From contig CAJTXA010000001.1 of the NCBI GenBank assembly GCA_910579865.1, forward strand, positions 186,001 through 250,000: a stretch of 64,000 nt of DNA. Reading direction: 5' to 3'. The notes beneath the pieces are model-generated. The model made no database searches. It saw nothing but the letters and a program-made list of their open reading frames with translations, and was not told the origin of the DNA. Shown here in pieces: positions 1 to 7,250 of this stretch. The stretch's first letter is position 1. Each line of letters opens with the position of its first letter. The position numbers and the translations under genes are program-made. The stretch comes from an uncultured Lachnospiraceae bacterium. GTDB lineage: Bacteria; Bacillota; Clostridia; Lachnospirales; Lachnospiraceae.

Positions 1-1
1 T

Positions 2-865
2 CGGCTTGCTTTAAATGGTGGTATGAACTGTCCAAATCGGGATGGTATGGTTGGAACAGGAGGCTGTATTTTTTGCAGTGCTGGTGGTTCTGGCGACTTT
101 GCTGCCTCCCATCTGCTCTCCATTACCGAACAAATTGAACAGGAAAAGAAAAAAATTCAAAAAAAACGGCATTGTAACCATTATATCGCTTATTTTCAAG
201 CCTATACAAATACCTATGCACCAGTTGAAACCTTACGTCTTCTTTTTACAGAAGCAATTTCTCATCCAGATATTGTAATTCTTTCCATTGCTACACGCCC
301 GGACTGTTTAGGAAAACCCGTTTTAGACCTATTAGAAGAACTCAACCAAATCAAACCTGTATGGATTGAATTAGGTTTGCAAACAATGCATAATAAAACT
401 GCTGACTTTATCCATCGTGGCTATCCACTTTTTGTATATGAAGATGCTGTCATGCAGCTTAAAAAACGGCATCTTACTGTAATTACACATATTATTTTAG
501 GACTTCCCTATGAAACAAATGCAGATATGCTTTCTACAATTTCCTATCTTAATCAAATTGGCTGTGATGGAATTAAGTTGCAGCTTCTGCATATTTTACG
601 TGGCACACAACTTGCAGAACTTTATCAAAAACAACTTTTTTCTGTTCTTACACAAGAGGAATACCTTTCTATTCTTATTCAATGTATTGAACAATTATCA
701 CCAGATATCGTTATTCATCGTGTTACTGGAGATGGGCCAAAAGACTTACTTTTAGCTCCTCTATGGAGTCAAAATAAACGTGGTGTATTAAATTCACTTC
801 ATCGAGAAATGAAACTGCGTGGTGCCTATCAGGGAAGGAGCCTACTATGTCAACAGAAGTACTGA
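2..865 (+). CDS. TIGR01212/YtqA-family radical SAM protein, 5' end cut by window
   Basis: The reading frame is open to the first base of the window, so the N-terminus is missing. The visible part starts just before the radical SAM cluster site: a Cys, eleven residues, then CIFC, followed by GSGDFA, which is typical of the YtqA/TIGR01212 family of uncharacterised B12-independent radical SAM enzymes. The later LGLQTMH segment and the RGT motif also fit this family, and the C-terminus looks complete. Substrate is unknown; members are often linked to tRNA or cofactor modification, but that is not shown here. The stop lies 19 bases inside the next gene, so the two are probably translationally coupled. 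Family call is firm, function is not. Confidence 0.88.
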   Translation, partial: RLALNGGMNCPNRDGMVGTGGCIFCSAGGSGDFAASHLLSITEQIEQEKKKIQKKRHCNHYIAYFQAYTNTYAPVETLRLLFTEAISHPDIVILSIATRPDCLGKPVLDLLEELNQIKPVWIELGLQTMHNKTADFIHRGYPLFVYEDAVMQLKKRHLTVITHIILGLPYETNADMLSTISYLNQIGCDGIKLQLLHILRGTQLAELYQKQLFSVLTQEEYLSILIQCIEQLSPDIVIHRVTGDGPKDLLLAPLWSQNKRGVLNSLHREMKLRGAYQGRSLLCQQKY

Positions 866-1371
866 CTCTATACAAATTAATGGTATTATATATGTTAAGT
901 AAGGTTAATTTTCCTCTTACTAATGCACAAATCTCCAATTTTATACTAGGAAAAGAATATACCAATTACTTTACCTTACAGCGAATCTTATCTGAGCTCT
1001 TAGATGTAGCTCTTATTAGTACAAAAACCATTCGTCATACCACTTATTACTTAATGACTTCACAAGGAGAAGAAACCCTTCGTTTTTTTGGAAATAAAGT
1101 ATCTGACTTGATTAAAGAAGAAATCGATGCCTATTTAATTGAAAACAAATATGAACTTCGCAATGAAGTTGGAACCATTGCTGATTATTATAAATCGACA
1201 AATAAGGATTATATTGTTCACTGTCAGGTTAAAGAAGGTTCCTCTACTCTAATTGAGTTAAATATTGCTGTACCAACGGAAGAATATGCGGAACGAATGT
1301 GTTTTAATTGGCGGGATAACAGTCAAGATATTTACTCTTACATTATGACTGCGCTTAATCATAAGGCATAA
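847..1371 (+). CDS. DUF4364 family winged-helix-like protein
   Basis: This 174-residue protein matches the DUF4364 family found across Clostridia. Its N-terminal 75 residues (LYKLMVLYMLSK, then the NAQISNFIL helix and the HTTYYL wing) look like a winged-helix DNA-binding fold; the remaining part is a mixed alpha/beta domain of unknown role. A regulatory function is an inference from that fold. The start overlaps the end of the preceding radical SAM gene by 19 bases, with the ribosome binding site (GGAAGGAG) inside that gene. A hairpin follows 5 bases after the stop. Confidence 0.82.
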   Translation: MSTEVLTLYKLMVLYMLSKVNFPLTNAQISNFILGKEYTNYFTLQRILSELLDVALISTKTIRHTTYYLMTSQGEETLRFFGNKVSDLIKEEIDAYLIENKYELRNEVGTIADYYKSTNKDYIVHCQVKEGSSTLIELNIAVPTEEYAERMCFNWRDNSQDIYSYIMTALNHKA

Positions 1372-1373
1372 AA

Positions 1374-1416
1374 AGGCTGCTGCATTTGTAATCTTTTTTT
1401 ACTGATGCAGCAGCTT
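1374..1416. terminator. bidirectional terminator hairpin between convergent genes
   Basis: A 12-bp stem (AGGCTGCTGCAT against ATGCAGCAGCTT, one G-T pair) with a 19-base T-rich loop lies between the DUF4364 stop and the dpaB stop. There is only a short T stretch on either side, so strength is uncertain, but its position between convergent genes supports a shared terminator. Confidence 0.6.
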
Positions 1417-1425
1417 AAGCTTTGC

Positions 1426-2031
1426 TTAACGTCCAAAACACTGATGAATTGGACTAAGAATTACTGGTTGTATCTGTTTTCCTTCTAATGCTTCTTCTAA
1501 TGTTGTAAGAATTAAATCCGTATGCGCAATCATTGAATTTGGTTTTCCTACACAGCTATCCTGTCCAAATGGGACAAAATATACATGTTTTGTATTCATC
1601 AATAATCCAATATTTTTTAAATTCATACTAAGTGAATCATTACTAGATAACGAAATTACCAATGGCCGATTATTTCTTAGATGTGATTTTGCTGCCATTA
1701 ATACAGGAGTATCTGTAATTCCATTTGCAAATTTCGCCAGTGTATTTCCAGTACAAGGAGCAATCAATAAAATATCAAAAAGATTTTTTGGCCCAATTGG
1801 TTCTGCTTCTGGTATTGTAAGAATTGGGGTATTTCCAGTAATCTCTTCTGCCTTTTTTAAAAAATCCTCTGCCTTTCCAAAACGAGAATCTATACTTTTC
1901 GCATGATTTGAAAAAATGGGTGTTACTTTTGCTCCTTCTTCTACTAAGTGTTTCATCTCCGTATAAATTTTCTCATACATACAAAAGGAACCGGTCAAAG
2001 CCATTCCTATTCTTTTATCATATAACCTCAT
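1426..2031 (-). CDS. dpaB: dipicolinate synthase subunit B
   Basis: Flavoprotein-fold subunit of dipicolinate synthase (SpoVFB family), which with DpaA makes dipicolinic acid in the mother cell during sporulation. The N-terminus GMALTGSFCMYE is the characteristic nucleotide-binding start of the family, and NTLAKFANGITDTPVLMAAK is the flavoprotein PxMN-like region. I chose the ATG at 2031 (201 residues, the usual length) because it has GAGGG seven bases upstream; an in-frame ATG at 2094 overlaps the dpaA stop but would add 21 residues not seen in the family. Operon with dpaA just upstream. The gene implies an endospore former. Confidence 0.9.
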   Translation of the reverse strand: MRLYDKRIGMALTGSFCMYEKIYTEMKHLVEEGAKVTPIFSNHAKSIDSRFGKAEDFLKKAEEITGNTPILTIPEAEPIGPKNLFDILLIAPCTGNTLAKFANGITDTPVLMAAKSHLRNNRPLVISLSSNDSLSMNLKNIGLLMNTKHVYFVPFGQDSCVGKPNSMIAHTDLILTTLEEALEGKQIQPVILSPIHQCFGR

Positions 2032-2090
2032 AAGGAATCCCTCTTTTCCTATCCTGGTACAAGACTTCTGTAACTTTGCTAAATGGTTGT

Positions 2091-2819
2091 TCATTCCTCT
2101 TGTGCCAGTAAAATTTCACATAATTTTTTAGCGGAAGATTTCGCAGCAAAACGTCCAGGAATTCTTAAAATTTGAACTGCTTTTATCTGATGAGTTTTTG
2201 CTGCCTTATAATCAATTCCTCCTTCTTTCGATGCAATATCAATTAAGATCACATCCTTCCTTAGTTTTTCCAAAACGTTATCTGTAACAAGTACGGCAGG
2301 AACTGTATTAAAAAGATAATAAAATTCTTTTGCTTTTTCTACAAGCTCCTCAACCCAAATCACTTGATGCCCCTCTTTTTCGGCAGCTTTTGCCGCTTCT
2401 TCTCTTCTTACTACTACAGTTGTTTTGGCTCCTAATGCCTTACATTTTTCTGCCAGCACACGACCACAAGTTCCAAATCCTAAAATACATACAGAACTAC
2501 CTTCTAGATTCCATGGACTCATTAGTATAGCATGTGCAATAGCCCCTTCTGCTGTAGCAATTGCATTAAAATTTTTACATCTTTTATCTGTCAGCATATG
2601 AAAAAAAACTGCCCCTTTCTCTTTCAGAGCAGTTTCTATTTCTTGTGGTATTCTTCCGACTACACAAACCGTTTTTTTCCCCTGTTCAATCGGGTAACGT
2701 TCCAAAGTCTCTATCTCTAATTCTTTCTGAATATACATTACCTGTTTTCCCTTTTGCTTTAACATCTTATAAAGTTCCTCTAATCGTTTATCCTGACCAA
2801 TTAAAAGATAAGCCGTCAT
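2091..2819 (-). CDS. dpaA: dipicolinate synthase subunit A, short form
   Basis: NAD(P)-binding subunit of dipicolinate synthase. The Rossmann motif GFGTCGRVLAEKCKALGA sits at about residue 115 and the C-terminal half (NTVPAVLVTDNVL, LIDIASKEGG, IPGRFAAKSSAKKL) follows the SpoVFA/DpaA pattern. At 242 residues it is roughly 50 shorter than the about 290-300 usual in Bacillus; the missing length is in the N-terminal catalytic domain, which here is compact. AAAGGA lies 8 bases before the ATG. It is cotranscribed with dpaB; a sigma-K type promoter would be expected but I could not identify one. Confidence 0.85.
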   Translation of the reverse strand: MTAYLLIGQDKRLEELYKMLKQKGKQVMYIQKELEIETLERYPIEQGKKTVCVVGRIPQEIETALKEKGAVFFHMLTDKRCKNFNAIATAEGAIAHAILMSPWNLEGSSVCILGFGTCGRVLAEKCKALGAKTTVVVRREEAAKAAEKEGHQVIWVEELVEKAKEFYYLFNTVPAVLVTDNVLEKLRKDVILIDIASKEGGIDYKAAKTHQIKAVQILRIPGRFAAKSSAKKLCEILLAQEE

Positions 2820-2913
2820 ATTCTTTTCCTTTCAGAACAATTTTGTTCTTACACTATATCATATGTAAAAAAGAAGGCAGAGGTTCCTTATCTGCCTATC
2901 TGATTCTAGAATA

Positions 2914-3747
2914 CTATAAAATCCCTTTATTCTTACGATATTGATGTGGTGATATGCCTTTGGCTTTTTTAAATACATCTCCAAAATAATTACTATCATT
3001 AAATCCACATTCAAGTGCAATTTCTGTAATGCTCTTTTTCGTCTGAAGCAATCGCTTCTCTGCCTCCTTTAGTCGAATATTACAAAGGTACTCTTTAAAC
3101 CCAAACCCCGTTACTCGCTTAAATTTTCTAGAAAAATACGTTGGACTCATATTTGCTCGTTTCGCTGCATCTTCTAAACTAATCGCTATATTATAATTTC
3201 CACTAATATACTTTGCTACATTTTGAATCGCTTCATCAATTTCATCTAACTCTTCTATTCCTGTCTCTTGTATCCTCTGATAACGTAAGAAAAATACTAA
3301 TAATTCATGTAAATATCCCTTTATTAATAGATTGGAATATTCATCCTTATTTTTATACTCTGTTTCCATCCGTTCAAATAGATTTAAAATATATTCCCTT
3401 CGATTGATTGGAATTTTAATATGTGGTCTTTGAAAGCATCTTTGAATAAATTCTTTTCCATAAAGTTCTTGAAAACTGGTCATATACTCCTCTGTAAAAC
3501 AAATCACATATCTTTCATGTGATAGTGCGTTTTCCTGTGTATAAGTAGAACGATGAATATTCCCCTTTTCAATTAATAAGACATCTCCTTTTTCTAATGT
3601 ATATAAGGTATGTTCTAGAAAAAAACGTCTTTTTCCTGTTAATAAAAAATATATTTCATAAGAATTTACATGAATATGCGGATCTTTCATTGAAAAATAA
3701 GCTTCTCTTTTTATTTTTGTTATCTTAAAATTCTCTATATTATTCAT
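2914..3747 (-). CDS. AraC family transcriptional regulator with cupin sensor domain
   Basis: The N-terminal half (about residues 1-150) is an AraC-type cupin/ligand domain (HIHVNSYEIYFLLTGKRRF, LEKGDVLLIEKGNIH), and the last 100 residues contain two helix-turn-helix units (ISLEDAAKRANMSPTYFSRKFK and ITEIALECGFNDSNYFGDVFK) ending in the classic GISPHQYRK. The start at 3747 is set by AGGAG seven bases upstream; 13 in-frame codons lie before it without a binding site. Such regulators usually control sugar or cell-wall related genes. No target operon adjoins it: the upstream side holds the candidate small RNA. Confidence 0.88.
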   Translation of the reverse strand: MNNIENFKITKIKREAYFSMKDPHIHVNSYEIYFLLTGKRRFFLEHTLYTLEKGDVLLIEKGNIHRSTYTQENALSHERYVICFTEEYMTSFQELYGKEFIQRCFQRPHIKIPINRREYILNLFERMETEYKNKDEYSNLLIKGYLHELLVFFLRYQRIQETGIEELDEIDEAIQNVAKYISGNYNIAISLEDAAKRANMSPTYFSRKFKRVTGFGFKEYLCNIRLKEAEKRLLQTKKSITEIALECGFNDSNYFGDVFKKAKGISPHQYRKNKGIL

Positions 3748-3963
3748 TCTCTTTCTCCTGCTTTCCTTTGTATTTGCTAAAGTCATATCAAATAAGTTCT
3801 TTTTCTTAGTTTAGCATATTTTTTTCTATTATTCATTATTAAATAAAAATTTAACCCTATCCCCTACCCACTATCCACATAATTCTACAAAAAGAGCAAA
3901 AAATCTGTGATTCATTGTCGTTTAAACATTTTTTTCGTAGATTATTTTTTGATTTTATTATAT

Positions 3964-3969
3964 TATAAT
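3964..3969 (+). promoter_or_regulatory. possible -10 box for the candidate small RNA
   Basis: A perfect TATAAT stands here in an otherwise very AT-rich stretch, about 10 bases before the start of the structured region. The sequence 17 bases upstream (ATTATT) is a poor -35 box, so the call is tentative. Confidence 0.3.
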
Positions 3970-3975
3970 TATGCT

Positions 3976-4276
3976 TTGATATGAATTGAGACATTTAGAG
4001 CAAAGCAAACTAAAATGTGCTTTTATCGAATTTTCGTTTAAGACCATTTCCCCATTGTTTTGATTTTTCAAAACAATATTGGTCTGGTCAAGTTTTTGAC
4101 CATATATCCCCTAATAAGTCCGCAGATAGTTCCCCCTGTCTGCGGACTTTCCCGTTAAAATTATTCTATCAAAATTATTCTTTTTTCTTAAATTGGTTTT
4201 ATATAATCTAGTTACTATAATTTTTATAAATTAAACTCAAAAAAGTCCATAAACCTACGGTTTACAGACTTTTTTT
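3976..4276 (+). ncRNA. candidate small regulatory RNA with repeated UCCCC motifs
   Basis: No gene fits this region, but it is strongly structured. On the + strand it shows a 10-bp hairpin (4054-4063 with 4068-4077) closed by GACCA/TGGTC (4042-4046, 4080-4084), a 7-bp hairpin (4085-4091/4096-4102), and an 11-bp GC-rich hairpin (4116-4126/4139-4149). Unpaired segments carry TTCCCC (4048-4053), ATCCCC (4106-4111), TTCCCCC in the loop of the third hairpin (4130-4136) and TTCCC (4149-4153). C-rich single-stranded motifs of this kind are the anti-Shine-Dalgarno seeds of the Staphylococcus Rsa small RNAs. A terminator with seven Ts ends the stretch. Both the strand and the exact ends are inferred. 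Confidence 0.42.
4238..4276. terminator. strong bidirectional intrinsic terminator
   Basis: A 12-bp stem (4244-4255 with 4259-4270, two G-T pairs, three-base loop) has a run of six Ts on the - strand side and seven on the + strand side. It ends the tRNA-Asn transcript on the - strand and could end the candidate small RNA on the + strand. Confidence 0.85.
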
Positions 4277-4278
4277 AA

Positions 4279-4350
4279 CTCCCCGAGCAGGGCTCGAACC
4301 TGCAACAACTCGGTTAACAGCCGAGTGCTCTACCATTGAGCTATCGAGGA
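4279..4350 (-). tRNA. tRNA-Asn (GTT)
   Basis: The - strand folds as a full tRNA: acceptor stem TCCTCGA/TCGGGGA with one G-T pair, D-arm with AGCTCAATGGTAGAGC, anticodon loop CTGTTAACC giving anticodon GTT, and TTCGAGC in the T loop. The discriminator is G and CCA is not encoded. It stands alone between rplT and an intrinsic terminator. Confidence 0.96.
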
Positions 4351-4428
4351 AAATCTATCTTTTCTTATTATACTTATCTTTTCTAAAATGTCAAGTATTT
4401 TTATAAAAAATATTTTAACTTTTCTAAA

Positions 4429-4453
4429 CCCCCGAATCCTCACTAATCGGGGG
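4429..4453 (-). terminator. terminator after rplT
   Basis: CCCCCGA and TCGGGGG form a 7-bp GC-rich stem with an 11-base loop, 21 bases past the rplT stop. It is followed on the - strand by TTTAG only, so the T tract is short. Confidence 0.6.
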
Positions 4454-4474
4454 TAAGAAAGCTATTTTTTATCA

Positions 4475-4831
4475 TTAAGCCAATTTACTTTTTGCCAATT
4501 CTGCTAATGTAGCAAAACCTTCTGCATCATTAATTGCCAATTCGGATAACATCTTCCGGTTCATATCAACTCCAGCTAGTTTCAATCCATACATCAATTT
4601 ACTATAAGATAAACCATTCATTCTAGCTGCTGCATTAATACGTGCAATCCACAATTGGCGGAATTGTCTTTTTCTCTCTTTTCTTCCTACATAAGAGCTT
4701 GCTAACGCTCTCATAACAGACTGCTTTGCAACCCGGTACTGTTTTGATCTTGCTCCTCTATATCCTTTTGCTAATTTCAATATCTTTTTATGTCTTCTTT
4801 TTGCGTTTAAACCGCCTTTTACTCTTGCCAT
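4475..4831 (-). CDS. rplT: 50S ribosomal protein L20
   Basis: A 118-residue, very basic protein with the standard L20 start MARVKGG and the RRHKKILKLAKGYRGARSK segment; full family length. L20 binds 23S rRNA early in 50S assembly and in Firmicutes also represses its own operon by binding the infC leader. It is the last gene of infC-rpmI-rplT, and the leader upstream of infC carries the matching attenuator. Confidence 0.98.
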   Translation of the reverse strand: MARVKGGLNAKRRHKKILKLAKGYRGARSKQYRVAKQSVMRALASSYVGRKERKRQFRQLWIARINAAARMNGLSYSKLMYGLKLAGVDMNRKMLSELAINDAEGFATLAELAKSKLA

Positions 4832-4956
4832 TCTTAAATCCTGCTACTAAACATCAAATCCCGACTCATCGGTAATTCCTGTAATGATCTAAATAGCTTT
4901 TCCTTTCTTTATATTCTTCATTCTCTCTGTCTCTAGAAATTCAAATTTCCTCTATT

Positions 4957-5154
4957 TTATAAATAAGGTAAAATCTTCTTCATATTCTTAACATTACTTG
5001 CATCTGTTATTGTTGCTTTTCTTAAATTTCTCTTTCTCTTTGCAGATTTCTTTGTTAATATATGAGATTTATAAGCTTTCATTCTTTTTAATTTACCAGT
5101 ACCAGTCTTCTTAAAACGTTTTGCAGCTCCTCTACATGTCTTTACCTTTGGCAT
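4957..5154 (-). CDS. rpmI: 50S ribosomal protein L35
   Basis: A 65-residue basic protein beginning MPKVKTCRGAAKRFKKTGTG, the signature of L35. It lies between infC and rplT in the conserved gene order, with an AAGGAGG-type site before the ATG. The 125-base gap to rplT is longer than usual and AT-rich. Confidence 0.98.
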   Translation of the reverse strand: MPKVKTCRGAAKRFKKTGTGKLKRMKAYKSHILTKKSAKRKRNLRKATITDASNVKNMKKILPYL

Positions 5155-5186
5155 ATTCTATTTCCTCCTTAATCAATCTTTACTCT

Positions 5187-5693
5187 CTACTTCTTTTCAG
5201 CTAATGTCATCTGCATACTTCTTCCTTCCAGTTTAGCTGGTTTCTCGACTACCGCAATATCCTTTAACTTCTCAGCAAAAACATCCAGAATTACTTTACT
5301 GTTAGCCATATGTGCCATCTCTCTGCCTCGGAACTTTAAAGTAACCTTTACTTTATCTCCTTTTGTGATAAATTTCTTTGCTGCATTTACTTTTGTATTT
5401 AAATCATTCTCATCAATATTGGGAGATAAACGAATTTCCTTTACATCGATGACTTTTTGTTTTTTCTTAGCCTCTTTCTCTTTTCTTGCAAGTTCATAAC
5501 GGTATTTTCCATAATCTACAATTTTACATACCGGTGGTTTGGCTGTAGGCGCAATCTTTACCAAATCAAGATCGGCCTCCCTTGCTATCTTAAGGGCATC
5601 TCTGGCTGACATAATCCCTAACTGTTCTCCGTCTTCACCTATCAGACGTATCTCTTTATCTCTGATCTGTTCGTTAATCATTAAATCGCTAAT
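5187..5693 (-). CDS. infC: translation initiation factor IF-3, ATT start
   Basis: IF-3 keeps 30S subunits apart from 50S and checks start codon pairing. The sequence ISDLMINEQIRDKEIRLIGEDGEQLG begins the N-domain; KEIRLSPNIDENDLNTK and KVTLKFRGREMAH mark the C-domain. The only codon with both the right position and a binding site (GGAGGTG, seven bases upstream) is ATT at 5693-5691, giving 168 residues. IF-3 genes commonly use such rare starts, through which IF-3 represses its own translation. Longer in-frame starts run into the leader and its terminator and are rejected. Confidence 0.95.
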   Translation of the reverse strand: MSDLMINEQIRDKEIRLIGEDGEQLGIMSARDALKIAREADLDLVKIAPTAKPPVCKIVDYGKYRYELARKEKEAKKKQKVIDVKEIRLSPNIDENDLNTKVNAAKKFITKGDKVKVTLKFRGREMAHMANSKVILDVFAEKLKDIAVVEKPAKLEGRSMQMTLAEKK

Positions 5694-5736
5694 AACTGTG
5701 CACCTCCATAACATATTTCGATAAAAATTTATCCGC

Positions 5737-5905
5737 GAAAAAAAGTGGATAGATCGACTATCCACTCAAAATTCTCATCTATCGAACAAGATAACAATTT
5801 CTGTTATCTGCACATACTAAGATCTCTGATTAACCTGAGTCGCCATTGCGCTGAGGTGAGAGTGGATACTCTACTTTATTGTTCTTTTTGTGTTTTTTAC
5901 ACAAC
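5737..5905 (-). promoter_or_regulatory. L20-type attenuator leader of the infC operon
   Basis: The 5' leader ends in an intrinsic terminator (AGTGGATAG/CTATCCACT, 5758-5766 with 5744-5752, loop of five, then a run of Ts). About 100 bases earlier TATCCACTC (on the - strand, 5868-5860) is complementary to GAGTGGATA of the terminator, so an antiterminator form is possible. This is the expected layout of the Firmicutes L20 leader, where free L20 favours termination. Identity is inferred from position and the alternative pairing. Confidence 0.75.
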
Positions 5906-5911
5906 TCTTGT

Positions 5912-5940
5912 AGTTTAACATGATATTTTCTTTTTGTCAA
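5912..5940 (-). promoter_or_regulatory. sigma-A promoter of infC-rpmI-rplT
   Basis: TTGACA (5940-5935) and TAAACT (5917-5912) are 17 bases apart and would start transcription near 5905, at the head of the attenuator leader. Confidence 0.75.
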
Positions 5941-5962
5941 GATAAATATTTTCTCTTATAAA
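5934..5962 (+). promoter_or_regulatory. sigma-A promoter of the DUF6033 gene, overlapping the infC promoter
   Basis: TTGTCA (5934-5939) and TATAAA (5957-5962) are 17 bases apart. The -35 box is the same seven bases as the -35 box of the divergent infC promoter, so two polymerases cannot bind at once. Confidence 0.6.
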
Positions 5963-6043
5963 ACTGAACTACAAAACCGATATAGAAAATAACAAGAACG
6001 ATTCTATCAATCAAAATAATAAGAATATAAGGAGGACTTTACT

Positions 6044-6763
6044 ATGTTATCAGCAGAAATTATTGAAAACAGCGCACAAGCTAATGCTGTTCACGAAACT
6101 TATCAAAAATCCAAAAAAAGTAATTCCTATGGAAAAACGATTGGTAAACCAGAATTAAGCGAAAAAGCTTCTGAATATTACCAAAAATTAAAGAAAAAAT
6201 TCTCCAATATGGACTTTATCCTAGTCAGCAATGAAATGAAAGAAACCGCAAAATCCCAAGCTGGAAGCTATGCAAATCCTTACAAAATGGTTGTTTTAAT
6301 TGATGAGGAAAAATTAGAAAGAATGGCCACCGATGAAGCATACCGAAAGCAATATGAAGGAATTATTCAAAATGCTACTACCAAACTTCCAGAATTAAAA
6401 TCTAGTCTTGGAAACAATGCTTCTTCTGTAAAAGGTTTTGGTATGCAAGTAGACAATAATGGAACCGCTTCTTTCTTTGCGGTTGTCGATCGCTCTTTAG
6501 CTGCCCAGAAAAAACGAATTGAAAAAAATGCAGAAAAAAAAGCGGAACAAAAGAAAGCAAATGACAAAAGAGATGCCAAAAAAGCAGAGGAAGAAAAAAA
6601 GGCGGAACATGCCACGTCAAAAGAAGATCTTGTAACAGTTACTGCTTCTTCTATTCAAGAACTATTGAAAAAAATAGAAGAGATTACCTACTCTACAAAA
6701 AGTGATTTTGTACAGACAGAACAGGAAAAAGCAGTTGGCCAGCATATCGATTTCCGAGGATAA
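6044..6763 (+). CDS. DUF6033 family protein with charged coiled-coil tail
   Basis: The first about 150 residues (YGKTIGKPELSEKASEYYQKL, then NMDFILVS and ANPYKMVVLIDEEK) match DUF6033, a family confined mainly to Lachnospiraceae with no known function. Residues about 155-200 are a Lys/Glu/Ala-rich helix, probably a coiled coil, ahead of a short tail. There is no signal peptide or membrane segment. A strong AAGGAGGA site precedes the ATG. It has its own promoter and a strong terminator, so it is monocistronic. Confidence 0.8.
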   Translation: MLSAEIIENSAQANAVHETYQKSKKSNSYGKTIGKPELSEKASEYYQKLKKKFSNMDFILVSNEMKETAKSQAGSYANPYKMVVLIDEEKLERMATDEAYRKQYEGIIQNATTKLPELKSSLGNNASSVKGFGMQVDNNGTASFFAVVDRSLAAQKKRIEKNAEKKAEQKKANDKRDAKKAEEEKKAEHATSKEDLVTVTASSIQELLKKIEEITYSTKSDFVQTEQEKAVGQHIDFRG

Positions 6764-6790
6764 TAAAATAAAAAAATTTAGATTAACTAT

Positions 6791-6835
6791 AAAAAAGAAC
6801 ACTTTCCGATTTTATTCCTGAAAGTGTTCTTTTTT
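6791..6835. terminator. strong bidirectional terminator
   Basis: AAAAAAGAACACTTTC pairs with GAAAGTGTTCTTTTTT over 16 bases with a 13-base loop. T runs on both strands serve the DUF6033 gene and the convergent DUF1540 gene. Confidence 0.9.
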
Positions 6836-6870
6836 ATTAGGGGAGTTTTTTTAAGTCCCTTTCTATCTTC

Positions 6871-7197
6871 TTACCGACACCCGCAAGTGCACTGAAAGCT
6901 GGCACACCGTGTTTCATCACAACAGGTTGCATTGGTTCCAGCAATTCCAATATGCTCTGCATGACATTCATTATCACTATTAAATCGGCAATGATGTGCT
7001 TCACAATCCACCTGAAGTTTCGTATCTGGGGATTCATATTGATTGCGATAAGAATCTTCTTCTCTTTCATAATAACTAGCACAGCAGGTAGCATTCGAAT
7101 CTTTTGCCTCTGCTCCTTCAATTAAAATATTGCCCTTACAGCAACGTTCATTCGCATTATGAATACAACTAGTCACATTACAATCCAATACTGGCAT
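6871..7197 (-). CDS. DUF1540 cysteine-rich protein, two repeats
   Basis: A 108-residue protein with two DUF1540 units, one from LDCNVTSCIHNANERCCKG and one from VDCEAHHCRFNSDNECHAE, each with spaced cysteines typical of a metal-binding knuckle, and a final CTCGCR. Such proteins are common in spore formers; the role is unknown. The start at 7197 is set by AAGGAGGA eight bases upstream; the 18 in-frame codons before it have no binding site and overlap the neighbouring gene. Confidence 0.85.
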   Translation of the reverse strand: MPVLDCNVTSCIHNANERCCKGNILIEGAEAKDSNATCCASYYEREEDSYRNQYESPDTKLQVDCEAHHCRFNSDNECHAEHIGIAGTNATCCDETRCASFQCTCGCR

Positions 7198-7250
7198 CTT
7201 AAATTCCTCCTTATTAAGCATCATTATCACTTCATAAGGTAGTATACCCA

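Noticed and set aside
1426..2094. dpaB start at 2094 (ATGA overlap with dpaA)
   Set aside because: Would add 21 residues absent from the family; the ATG at 2031 has GAGGG at good spacing and gives the usual 201 residues.
4017..4211. 64-codon frame over the candidate small RNA
   Set aside because: No ribosome binding site and no protein-like pattern; hairpins and C-rich loops explain the region better.
5187..5765. infC start at 5765
   Set aside because: That frame would begin inside the attenuator terminator; the ATT at 5693 with GGAGGTG gives the normal IF-3 N-terminus.
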